A program made the translations under genes and the position numbers. From Macrolepiota albuminosa (lineage: Eukaryota > Basidiomycota > Agaricomycetes > Agaricales > Agaricaceae): a DNA stretch of 64,000 bases. Each line of letters opens with the position of its first letter. Within the stretch, counting starts at the first letter, position 1. The DNA lies in NCBI GenBank assembly GCA_027475525.1, contig JAMWFC010000056.1:558001-622000 (forward strand). Direction: 5' to 3'. This document shows, one piece after another, positions 34,601-45,168 of the stretch. The notes beneath the pieces were generated by a model. The model worked only from the letters and a program-made list of their open reading frames with translations. It made no database searches and was not told the origin of the DNA.

Positions 34601-35357
34601 AGGAATAGCTAACCGTTCAACCTGAAGTTCATCTTCATTCTGATGCATTTCCTGATAGCTTCTGATCAAGAGGCTGCGGACTTGGCTCGTCAGGCATTTG
34701 ATTATACATTTTTCTCGGTTTCGGTATGTAACACCCTCGCTCCCTGTTTTACAGATGGTTAATTCCCTTCAGTTCATGTATCCTGCATTGACAGTGGCAC
34801 TCATCCGCGGGATATCTTTGACTGTATATGATTAATGAGACCCGCTTGGAAAGTGTTTAAGTACCAAAGCGTGTTTGTGTGCTCACATAGCTGGAGCTGT
34901 GATGTGCGGGAATACAACCAGCAGGGTATCATATTGAGGCAACTCTGGCTCAGACCAACCCTAAGGTGAGACCAATATTCCCCGAAGTCGGCCTGGTTCT
35001 GGCTTGGCACAAGTCTCGGCTTTTCGCAGGCAGAGTATAGATTTCTGTTGAGTGTCAATAGTCAGATGTAAAATATACTTGCAGAAACAAGAACTTATTA
35101 CATATTGTCTGAGCGTGTGAAGTAAGCTGTGAACAAGTTCAAAGCAATTGATTTAGAAAGAGAGAATATACTGTGAGAAGATTTGTGAATGACCCTCACT
35201 TTAACCCTTGAGTCAGTTTCAGTCAAATCCTGTCATATTTTGAACTGTCAGTATTGACCTCAACAATGCACACTGTTCCCAATCAGTTCTTTATCTGTTA
35301 CTTTCTTTTTTGATCCTGACATTAATTTCTATACATTGTTTCACTACATTCTATGGC

Positions 35358-35396
35358 ACCCTTAGTTTATTATATATTGAACTGAGGGTGAGTTAC
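35358..35396. repeat. Palindromic CCCTTAGT…ACTGAGGGTGAGT module
   Basis: One of seven related short palindromes in the window. An inverted CCCT-AGT / ACTGAGGG pair encloses about 20 AT-rich bases and is followed by GTGAGTTAC. Confidence 0.5.
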
Positions 35397-35996
35397 TTAT
35401 GTATTCATAGATTAAACTGACATGGCAATGTAGCTTATCTTTACTTACTAAACTTGTCAGGTATAATTCAATACTGTTAGAAATCAGACCAAGACCGAGC
35501 AGATAAGTAGATCAAATATCAATTTAATCTACACAGATAGCAAGTAAATTGTTGTGTATTCATAAGTAGTTGTAAGTACTCACTCTCAGTCTTGTACAAT
35601 CAACCGAGGGCACCAGTTATGAGTACAAAGCAAGGGTAGCTTGTCAATGAATGTTTGTGGTGGCCCTTACAAAGTGCAACAGATTGATTATCATGAGTGC
35701 AAGGAACAATGTTCTTGAGCAAAACAATGTAGAAACACAGTAAAAACAATGCAATTGATTTCAAAATTTTATATTATAATCAAGCTTTGAATGGTACTTG
35801 GTCTAATGCTCTCAAAGACACTGGAGAGAACTATCTTGAACCTAAAAACCAGAGCAAGCCTTCTGTAGCAATTTGTTCTCTTATTCTTTTAAGTTCAGTC
35901 AAAACATTTTTCCTATAGTTTTGACAAATGTTGTAAAGGTGACTTCTGGAGACTATAGCTCAGTCTTACAGTTGGCTGTAGAACAGTATGGTTATT

Positions 35997-36147
35997 CCTC
36001 AGTCACTCACAAAGATGTAGTTGACTGATATATTGATTTACCTGTAGAACAGTACAGTTATTCTACAGGTCATATGAGTAAATATTTTGTAAGTAGAATA
36101 TAGGTGACTCACCCTCAGTCACTCACAAAGATGTAGTTGACTGAGGG
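35997..36147. repeat. Two copies of the CTCAGTC…GACTGAG module, 116 bp apart
   Basis: 35997-36028 and 36113-36147 share the core CTCAGTCACTCACAAAGATG and end GTTGACTGA. Between them is a second palindrome, ACCTGTAGA…TCTACAGGT (about 36040-36070). The layout matches, in reverse orientation, that at 48768-48920. Confidence 0.6.
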
Positions 36148-36861
36148 CTGATTGTTTGTGTCTATGAAAAAAGAGAAAGAGAAAACAAAGACTGGTAAAT
36201 ACCAATTGTTTGTGTAATGTGGCTTACACCACTGAAAGAGGTAAGTGCAATAAGAAAAATAAACAAATGATAATCATGATCCTGGATATTGAGCTGTCAA
36301 TTGATTAAGTCGCTTGCTCAACATTGGCAGATTGTATGAACAATAACTAGAGAACTAGAGCACCTCTCAGAGGCTAAAAGTAGTACTAATAGATAGACTT
36401 GAAAGAATAGAAGCAGTAAGGTGAAAGAAAAGTGGAAAAAAAGTAGAGGAGTAAATATAGGTGTAGCAAGCTACTAAGAAACTACATAGCTCATCAGACT
36501 ATATCAGGAGATCTGGCCTCCCCTAGTACCACCTTGGTCAAAATAGGTTAGCTGCTTACTTACTGGTACTGTTGTCTGAAGGGGGTTGCACTTCCTAAAA
36601 ATTGAAATATCATTTAGATGTGATGAAGATCTAGAGTTATGAGATCATGCTAGATCTCTTGGCATGGTGAAAAACATGGGAAGCTGGCGAATGATGATAA
36701 GCATTGCTAAAAGTAGAAGAGTTTAGAATTTGAAACCATATTAGTAGCAGATAGGTTGGAACCTTAGTATGAGAAGTAGGATGAACTCCAAGGGATCAAA
36801 TTGTAGTAAAATAATAGCTATCAGGCATAACTGGCATGCTTAAAAAGGCATCTGGCAGGAA

Positions 36862-36866
36862 ATACC
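36862..36866 (+). repeat. Target-site duplication, left copy (ATACC)
   Basis: ATACC directly precedes the TG of the left LTR and is repeated directly after the CA of the right LTR, as expected for Ty3/Gypsy integration (5-bp staggered cut). Confidence 0.85.
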
Positions 36867-37057
36867 TGTAACATATTGTAGTATAGTCAAATAATTAATA
36901 TACCATTATATTAATTATTTATTATTACTTTACATACCAGCTGGCTGCCTTACATGAGGCAGCCAAGTTTACTGTCATACTCGTAGTACTAGAATCGAAT
37001 ACCGATCTGGTTCTGTGGTGTGACCGTAAGGCTAAGCAACTACTTGACTTTGTTTCA
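36867..37057 (+). repeat. Left LTR
   Basis: 191 bp, TG…CA ends (starts TGTAACATAT, ends CTTTGTTTCA), AT-rich 5' half. About 97% identical to the right LTR. Confidence 0.93.
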
Positions 37058-37062
37058 CTTTT

Positions 37063-37216
37063 TTGAACCTTTCGGGTTCAATTCTGATACTACGGACGAA
37101 GACTACATGTCTAGACTGATAGCCTAGACTGTGATTGCATTGAACCTTTCGGGTTCAATTCTGATACTACGGACGAAGACTACGTGTCTAGACTGATAGC
37201 CTAGACTGTGATTGCA
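37063..37216. repeat. 77-bp tandem duplication just inside the left LTR (one mismatch)
   Basis: 37063-37139 and 37140-37216 differ only at 37107/37184 (A versus G). Each begins with a hairpin, TTGAACCTTTCGGGTTCAA, in the place where a primer-binding site is expected. No tRNA 3'-end complement (TGG start) is evident directly after the LTR. Confidence 0.85.
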
Positions 37217-38495
37217 TTGAACAGTGCATCAACTTCTTTGACGCACGCTTCCAGATTAAAAGAGATGTAGCAACACCTGATTGGATGGAGACCAATCAAT
37301 CTGCTGAACCAACACGCGATGGTGAGACCATTGACCAGTCGTTGGCATATCCTCAATCTGCGGTGACTGACCCAGGTCGTCTCAGGTCAGAATATACTGA
37401 GGCCGAGCCTTCCTGGCAGCCTCAGGGAATGCCAGGAGGGACGCAATAGAGTGAAGTGTGGCTGACAGCTGCGCCAAGCGGTGCAGCGAGACCAGGGGCA
37501 GTTGTGGAAGACCTGGACCAGCAATCTGGCAGGAGTCACAAATTTCCCATGCAGACTGGGAGGTCAGGGCGACAGTTCCAGAGCAGGAGTAGTGCTCAGA
37601 GACCTACTGAAGGTCGTAGACCTTTGTCGTACTTCCTGGGGAAGATGCCAAGGCCAGAAGCGGGCAGTTGGAGAGTGCCAACTGAATCCACTCCACTGAC
37701 GCAACATCAGCAGGGAGTTGGAGTGCTGTAGGAGATGACAATTCCTGAGCAAAGAACACTGGCAGTACATTGGGAAGACAAAACTTCCGATGATGAAGAG
37801 AGTGGACAGAGTGAGTCCACCCTTCAGGTTTAGTGTGCTATGCTATGGAAAAGATACCCTAGCATTACAAAGGATACCACACATGCTCGACTAGGACTGT
37901 ATATACTGAAACACATACGGTTGATACAAGCTAGAGGTGATAATGTACCTCAGTTGAATACCGTTGAATACATTACGTTGTATGTTCAGATTCTTGAGCT
38001 AGAAGCCCAAGCATATATGTACCACAAGGCTAATCGAGGATCAGCTGCCTTGACCCCAGAGGGAGCAAATTTGATTCCGAATATACCCCCTTTGGCAAAG
38101 CCAGAGTTGTCTCCCCATCTGGAAGAGGCAATGAGCAATATATATGCGCCCCAGCAAGCAGGAGAGTCTGATGAGCAGTTTGCTGCAAGGTTCACTGCAG
38201 CACAGAGGCAAAATGTATACAGAGGTCAACAAAGGAGACCTCTGTCTATGGCTGAATCGGTGTCTACCATACCAGTGGTAGACAGCAACCTACCCGAGGC
38301 GGGGGAGTCAATGCACCCTCACGCAAAACAGGAATCAGTGGAGAATATTCCACTGACAAATCGAGTACTGTTGGCGGATAAGTTTGCGGAGAGGGTAGCT
38401 TATCAGTGCATGCAGAACCAAGACCTGAAGCGCCAGGGACACTCCTGGATAGATGACCAGGGGATCTTATTCAATGGGATAACGCCCATGGACGA

Positions 38496-38649
38496 AATGT
38501 GAAGGCAATATGTCCAACAGACATGACAGCCTGACACTAGGAGAGGGGACCTGCCCACAGCGGATCTGAGTCAATGTGAAGGCAATATGTCCAACAGACA
38601 TGACAGCCTGACACTAGGAGAGGGGACCTGCCCACAGCGGATCTGAGTC
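38496..38649. repeat. 77-bp perfect tandem duplication in gag
   Basis: 38496-38572 repeated at 38573-38649. Confidence 0.9.
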
Positions 38650-38815
38650 ATTTCCTGGAAGACAGGTGACAGAAGAGCTAGGGGGACAGGAGAGCCCACT
38701 GCATTGGAATGACACAGGAAAGTGCACTATACAGGTCACTGACCTGTATGCGCATTCTCTGTGGTACCTCCTGCTGAAGGTAGGAATAAAACGCCTGGAA
38801 TAACTGAGGCGACAA

Positions 38816-38969
38816 AGGTGTATACTGAGAATATGCACCAGCGCCTCAGTAGTATAATTGATGATGCGGTAGGCATAGCATTGCGCCTTCCCAGGTGTAT
38901 ACTGAGAATATGCACCAGCGCCTCAGTAGTATAATTGATGATGCGGTAGGCATAGCATTGCGCCTTCCC
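38816..38969. repeat. 77-bp perfect tandem duplication in gag
   Basis: 38816-38892 repeated at 38893-38969. Confidence 0.9.
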
Positions 38970-39235
38970 AAGGTATCAAACTGTGTAAGGCGAGTCAAAA
39001 CACATCTGCCTGTACAGAGGGGAGTCCAAGTTTAGTGACTTGGAAAACTGGATGATGGATGTGTGCAACCATCTGGCAGCCTGCCAGTATGGGGGGGATC
39101 GTCTTGATCAAGAACGTGTATTCATTCTCCCAGAGTTCCTAGACGGACCGGCCAAGGCCTGGTTTCGACATCATGTCTTGCACTACAATTGTGCACGACA
39201 GCAATGGACGTTCAAGAATGTAATCCTTGAATTAT

Positions 39236-39389
39236 ATAACCGGTTTGTGAGTGCATCCACCATGCAGGATGCTCAGGAGGCGTTCATTGCAACTTCCTAC
39301 ACCAAACAATTGATAACCGGTTTGTGAGTGCATCCACCATGCAGGATGCTCAGGAGGCGTTCATTGCAACTTCCTACACCAAACAATTG
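39236..39389. repeat. 77-bp perfect tandem duplication in gag
   Basis: 39236-39312 repeated at 39313-39389; truncates the Gag core frame at 39327. Confidence 0.9.
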
Positions 39390-39637
39390 ATGTTCAAGGT
39401 TTCTATGACACCTTGATCGACCACGCACAGAATATGTCTATTTACCCAGACAATTGGGTAATGATCGATACCTTCCTGCGTGGGATACCCGATGCAATGA
39501 GAGAGTCTCTCATTTGTGATGACGGGCTATTGCCCAAAGTGAATACTGTTGAGGAGTTCGTAGCGCATGCGTTGCGCTACAAGCAAGCCCACAAAATAGC
39601 ACGACACTTTGGGCTACATAGCTCAAAGATTTGATTA

Positions 39638-40843
39638 ATGAACAAGACCGAGCCTCGGAAGGTAGGCATCTTCTGGGCCCGTCAAAAAGAGATGGTGGGC
39701 AATACAAACCTGAGGTTTGTGATAAGAGCAGCACCTCGGCAGGAACAACGCTTCCAGAGCGACCAGCCAGGAGACCGTAGGGATGCACCGGCGCAGGACA
39801 TTCAGAGGGGTCCACACCGAGAGGGTGCTCGGCCACATCAGGCTGCTGGTGAGGCTAAAGTGCCGACACCAACTGGGCCACTGAAGTTTGAAGCAGCTCG
39901 CCTTTTCGTGGCGAATAAGTGCTTCAAATGTGGCCAGCCTGGGCATTTTGCGAATGCATGTCCAGTGGGTGGTGGACGGCCTATGGTTAAGCCACGTGCA
40001 TATGTACGGGCAGCCCACACTGCTATCCCAGATGCTGAAGGGATAGACTCAGGAAATGAACCTGATGTGGAAGACAATGATGTGGAAAACCTCAGTCCTG
40101 ATGCACCAGAGGATGAAAACGCCTCTGTAGTAGAAGAGTTGTCAGATGACAAATATGTTGAGGTTGACGTATACGACAACGACTATTACGCCCAGGAGTC
40201 AGACTCAGAATTCATGGGAGCTCTGACGGACTACTCAGCCAGTGCATTAGACCAACCAGTTGGAGCAGCCAATGTGAAGGTGTATAAGGTACACCTTTGC
40301 AAGGCTCCAGAGAAGCTGGTGAGACCGGTGTTGAAGTGCGAGGACAAAGAGTGCCTGGCGTTGTACATTGAGGTGAATGGCTACAAGGCGTGGACATTGT
40401 GGGATTCAGGTAGTACGACTACTGGGGTGACACCTCAGTTTTGCCAAGTGCATGATATTTCTGTGAGTGAGTTGAAGGAGCCACTACTCCTTCAATTGGG
40501 TACTGTGGGCAGCCGAGCTGCAGTACAGTTTGGCATGCAGGCGAGTATTGCCTGTGCAAAATCAAGGATGAAAGAGTACCTTGATGTGGCAAATTTTGAT
40601 CGTTACGACATGATTATAGGCACACCGTATATGAGAAAGCACAAGGTTCTGCTTGACTTCAAGAAGAATGAGATAGTGGTGGATGGCACCACCATTCCTG
40701 CAGTGCGAGTGACCATAGATAATGGCTGCTTGACTTCAAGAAGAATGAGATAGTGGTGGATGGCACCACCATTCCTGCAGTGCGAGTGACCATAGATAAT
40801 GGCATGGACGTCTCCATTGACACCGCACCACGGAGAAGAAGGT
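39638..40843 (+). pseudogene. Element nucleocapsid zinc knuckle and aspartic protease
   Basis: One CCHC knuckle, C-x2-C-x4-H-x4-C (CFKCGQPGHFANAC, 39920-39961), is followed by an acidic linker and the retropepsin-like active site LWDSGSTTTGV (Asp codon at 40403). A second conserved IIGTPYMRKHK segment, the flap/ILG equivalent, lies near 40,615. The frame is cut by the 77-bp duplication at 40649; ignoring the extra copy it continues to a stop near 40843. The knuckle binds element RNA and the protease matures the polyprotein in relatives. Confidence 0.85.
40649..40802. repeat. 77-bp perfect tandem duplication after the protease
   Basis: 40649-40725 repeated at 40726-40802. Confidence 0.9.
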
Positions 40844-40926
40844 GCTAGTCAGGCAACACTGACTAGACGGAGGCAAGAAATTGCCTACAGTGGAGGATGG
40901 AGAGGATGAGGAGCAAGCTCGTGTGA

Positions 40927-41080
40927 GCTTGCCAACAGATAGTCCAGCAGTGTTGATGCTGGAAAGCAAAGCTGTAGAGTACGAACGTACTCTGAAGAGG
41001 GGGGCTTGCCAACAGATAGTCCAGCAGTGTTGATGCTGGAAAGCAAAGCTGTAGAGTACGAACGTACTCTGAAGAGGGGG
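40927..41080. repeat. 77-bp perfect tandem duplication in pol
   Basis: 40927-41003 repeated at 41004-41080. Confidence 0.9.
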
Positions 41081-41592
41081 AGAGCCCCAAGGTGAAGTGT
41101 GAAAAGCAGAGTAAGCCTGAGGACAAGTGGCCTCAGCACGCGGCAAGCACAGAGTGCCAACCGACGTCGTTGCAAGTGAAGGTCAAGGACTTAGTAACGG
41201 ATGACAAACAAGGACTGATGGAGGACAAGGCATCCTCCACACATATGAATCGGTCAATCTGGGATCAACTGGTACCTCATCCCACATTTGAATGGGCATT
41301 TGATCCATGAATGCCTGCTGAGTGGAATGAGCTAGTGGCATTGATGTATGCGTGGAATGGACTACGATGGACGTCGAAGGAGGAGTCATATTGTCAGGCT
41401 AGTGATGACAAGATATTGCCACCGAGTGAGGTATTCTTTGACAGACTGTCTGTGACGTTGCAGAGAAGCAAGAAGGAAGTGACTGTGCGACTGCACACGC
41501 CGAATGACAGTGAGCTGAGGATTACTGCCCTCAGAGAGAAGTATGGCTGCCCAGCTGTATAAGCAAAGCTGTCTGGGCATCCACGCAAGGAT

Positions 41593-44500
41593 GTGGACCG
41601 GAAGGGCAAAGGTAAAACCAGTAGTTTTATGAAGGAGGACATTCCGGACCTACGATTGCAGTGGCAGCAGGAATTTGGGGATATTCTGAATGGAACCAAG
41701 AAGGAGTTACCTCCTTGGCGTGAGGTCAACCATGAAATCAACCTTATTGATGAGAATAAGATGTATAAGTATCATTTGCCGCAATGTCCAATGGCGCTGC
41801 AGCAGCAGCTCCGAGACAAGATCAATTGGTACCTGAGAGCCCACTGGTGGGAGGCCCAACCGGCATCCCAAGCTGCTCTGCTATTGTGCATTCCGAAGAA
41901 AGATGGTACATTGAAGACGGCATTGGATGCTCGCCAACGCAATGAAACACCGTAAAGGACGTGACGCCACTCCCAGATCAGGAAGTGATTCAAGAGGATG
42001 TTGCAAGAGCAAAGTTCAGGTCAAAAATTGACCTGACAGACGCTTATGAGCAGATCAGGAAGTGATTCAAGAGGATGTTGCAAGAGCAAAGTTCAGGTCA
42101 AAAATTGACCTGACAGACGCTTATGAGCAAGTGAGAATTCGCTTGTTGGATATCCCAAAGACAGTGTTCTCGTCAATCATGGGAACATATATGAGCAACA
42201 TTATGCAGATAGGAGATTGTAATGCTCCTGCAACGTTTCAGAGGTTGATGACCTCCATCTTCTGGGATGTTATCGGGAGGTTCATTCATATATATCTGGA
42301 CGACATATTCATATACTCCAATTCAATCAAAGAACACAAAGAGCATCTTTGTGTTATTTTTGAGCAACTGAGGTCTAATCTACTGTACCTCAAGTGGAAG
42401 AAATGTGAACTATATGCTGAGACAGTAGACTGCCTTGGACACAAGATTGACAGTCAGGATATTCACCCTGACCAGGACAAAATTGATCGCATACGCGAAT
42501 GGTGTGTGCCTCGTAATTATAACGATGTGCAAAGATTTGTGGGACTGGTGAACTATATCGGCAACTATCTGCCTGATATTACAGCGTATACTGGACTCTT
42601 GATGTCCATCACGCAGAACGGAGCTCCATTTATATGGAGACCTATACACCAATGCTGTTTTGAGATGATCAAGAGGATCTGCTCAAAGACACCAGTCATT
42701 TGTCCCATAGATCCCAGACATGATGAGCCGATTTGGCTCATCTGTGATGCCTCAAAGACTGGAGTTGGTGCAATGTATAGCCAGGAAAGTTCCTGGCAGA
42801 ATTGCCGGCCAGCAGGGTTCATGTCAAGGAAGTTCACCTCGGCCCAACAGAATTATGTGGTCTATGAGCTCAAAATGCTGGCAATACTTGAGGCACTCCT
42901 CAAGTGGGAAGACAAATTGATGGGATACAAGATCCACATCATTACGGACCATAAAGCACTTGAATTCTTCAAGACTCAAGCAACGTTGTCCCCCCGGCAA
43001 CGCCGGTGGATTGACTATATGTCTTGCTACAACTTTGATATCACATATGTCAAAGGCGAACTGAATAAGATAGCGGACTGTCTCTCGAGGTATTTCGAGA
43101 GCGATAGAGTTGGTGAACACCACGATACACATGATTATGTCAATGCAGATATTTGTATTGACCCTCAGGGCGATGATCTTCCGTACCATTGCTACAAAGA
43201 GGTGAAGGAGCATGTGGTTGAGCTTTGTGCTATGCAAGCAAACAAACTACGATGCAGTCGATGTCTGCAAGAGCAACAAGAGGGCTGAGACATAGAAGCT
43301 GAGCAACTAGAACAGGCTCAGCCAAAGGAGGTGACAATGCCATGCCATAGAGTGACAGGGAGCAGTCGTGGACCATATGGCCACAACATTACGCTGGCTG
43401 ACATGTTATCATCTACAGGAGAGTATTGTAACCCTCCTGTTCCTCAAACCAATGAGTACCTACGGAAGGTACTGAGGAGTTATAGCCGTGATGCGTTCTA
43501 CACTGAAATCCGGCAGAACGCAGACTCCCACCCACGCTTCAGCGTGGATGAGAAAGGACTGATCTGGATAACGAATGTTCGAGAACACGACGTGGTGTGT
43601 TTACCACGTGATCGAACAATAATCATGCAGATCGTCACTCAAGCGCATGAGGTTGTTGGTCATTCTGGAACCAACAAAACACTGGAATACCTGAGGCAAT
43701 GGTACTGGTGGCCTCAAATGCAGAAAGAAGTGATGCACTTCTGCCAGACCTGTGAGGTCTGCCAGCGGTCGAAGACCAGCAATAGGAAGCCAGCAGGAAA
43801 GTTGCATTCTCTGCCCATTCCGACAAAGCTGTGGGACTCCATTGGAATGGACTTTGTTGGTCCATTCCCCGAGTCCAAAGGTTATAACTACCTTTGAGTG
43901 GTTATTTGCCAAATGACCAGTATGGTGCACTTGATACCGGTGCACACAACCAGTACTGCGTCCGCATTATTGTGGATTTACTTGAAGGAGATTGTAAAGC
44001 TACATGGCCTTCCAAGTTTGATCGTGAGCAATTGAGATGCAAAATTTACGTCTCACTGGTGGCAAGAACTTCACAAGCTCTTGGGAGCTAAACTGCTCAT
44101 GTCTACCTCATCTCATCCGCAGATGGATGGACAGACAGAGCGAGCAAATAGAAGTATTGCCCAAATCTTTCGTACAGTGGTCTGACCGGACCAATGTGAC
44201 TGGGTAGATAGGATACCACTAACCGAGTTTGTGATCAACGCGAGTGTGTCAGAGACCACGAAATATGCACTGTTCAAGCTCAATGGAGAATACATGCCCT
44301 CCATGCTGCGAAAACTCAGGACAGACGGAGTCATTCACAAGGGAGTGAAGGACTTTGCACGGCAAGCATTGGAGAATCTAGCCAGTGCACACGATGCTAT
44401 CATTGCTGCGCGTGTTATACAGGCCCGACATGCAAATAATAGGTGGAGTGACGAACCAGACCTGATGCCTGGGATGTTAGTATATCTGTTGATGGAAAAC

Positions 44501-44938
44501 TTGAATCTTCTGACAGGAAGGGCGAGAAAGCTGTGCCCAAAATTCATTGGACCGTACAAAGTCTTGGTCAGGGAACCAAGCACATCGAACTATGTTCTGG
44601 AGCTGCCTGCAGCTCTGCAAGCACGTTGGATTGTGTCTAAGTTTCATGTATTGTTACTTAGGTGATATAACGCAAACGATGATGCTATGTTTCCTAATCG
44701 GATGACGCCCAAGCCATATGATTTTGGTGCCAGTGACAAACAGAAATGGTTTGTCGAGGACATTCTGGGCCATCGGTGGCAGGAGGAAACGCACTTCGAA
44801 TTCAAGGTACGATGGAGTGCAGGTGATATGACATGGGAGTCATATCGCACATGTGCTAAGTTGGCAGCGTTGGATCGATACTTAGAACTGCAGGGTGTGA
44901 AGCGCCCAAATCAGCTTGCTAAGCGCTCACATGCTTAG
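41593..44938 (+). pseudogene. Element pol: reverse transcriptase, RNase H, integrase, chromodomain
   Basis: RT begins in 41593-41955 (PKKDGTLKTALDARQ), has a one-base loss near 41,947, and continues across a 77-bp duplication. From 42062 to 44938 a single frame holds everything else, broken only by TGA codons (43286, 43895, 44033, 44183, 44663). RT active site YLDD is at 42293-42304. RNase H carries CDASKTGVGA and TDHKALEFF. Integrase has an HHCC zinc domain (HEVVGHSG … CQTCEVC, 43645-43770) and the first catalytic Asp in GMDFVGPFP. The second catalytic Asp position reads Asn next to a TGA (44030-44035), so integrase is inactive. The C-terminal WFVEDILGHRWQ … FKVRWSAGDMTWE is a chromodomain that targets integration to modified histones in relatives. 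Confidence 0.9.
41974..42127. repeat. 77-bp perfect tandem duplication inside the RT domain
   Basis: 41974-42050 repeated at 42051-42127. Skipping one copy puts the upstream frame exactly into the frame that continues to 44938, which supports an artefact. Confidence 0.92.
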
Positions 44939-45168
44939 CTTGATGGTGGTGATAAGATGTAGGCCGGATCAGTCAGAGCTCGGATCAACTGGGTATCTGA
45001 TCTGGATCGGATCACGATTGTGTCAGATGGATAAGATGGAGATTCATCCATCTGATGAGATAATGCAGATTGTGGTGTGGAGTTGATGGTCAGATCAGGT
45101 TATGTAATCTGATGATGGGGAATTTAGTGTGTTTTTTTCCACCGACATGTTGACATTTTCATAGTACC

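Larger units (their letters stand above)
31604..36861. other. AT-rich gene-poor region flanking the retrotransposon
   Basis: No intact gene recognised. A hydrophobic plus-strand stretch at 33859-34053 (IGIVAFTAFLAMQIGVAIAGS) may be a relic of a multi-pass membrane protein. From about 35,100 to 36,860 the sequence is very AT-rich and repetitive in feel, with palindromic CTCAGT/ACTGAG modules at 35358, 35997 and 36112. Probably old transposon remains. Confidence 0.5.
37285..39634 (+). pseudogene. Element gag (capsid region), interrupted
   Basis: A continuous frame runs from ATG 37285 to 38502, interrupted only by TAG codons at 37447, 37729 and 37831 and a TGA at 38500, all one transition away from Gln, Arg or Trp codons. 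After two 77-bp duplications it resumes at 39040-39327 (motifs FLDGPAKAWFRHHV, LELYNRF) and 39413-39634 (DTFLRGIPDAMRES), which are the conserved retrotransposon Gag core. At least one additional indel near 39,390 is needed to connect the last two pieces. Forms the particle shell in relatives. Confidence 0.8.

Noticed and set aside
43895..44665. In-frame TGA codons in pol might be recoded (as Trp or selenocysteine)
   Set aside because: Positions correspond to both Arg and Trp in relatives, gag has TAG as well, and host genes in the window use TGA as a normal stop. Mutation is simpler.
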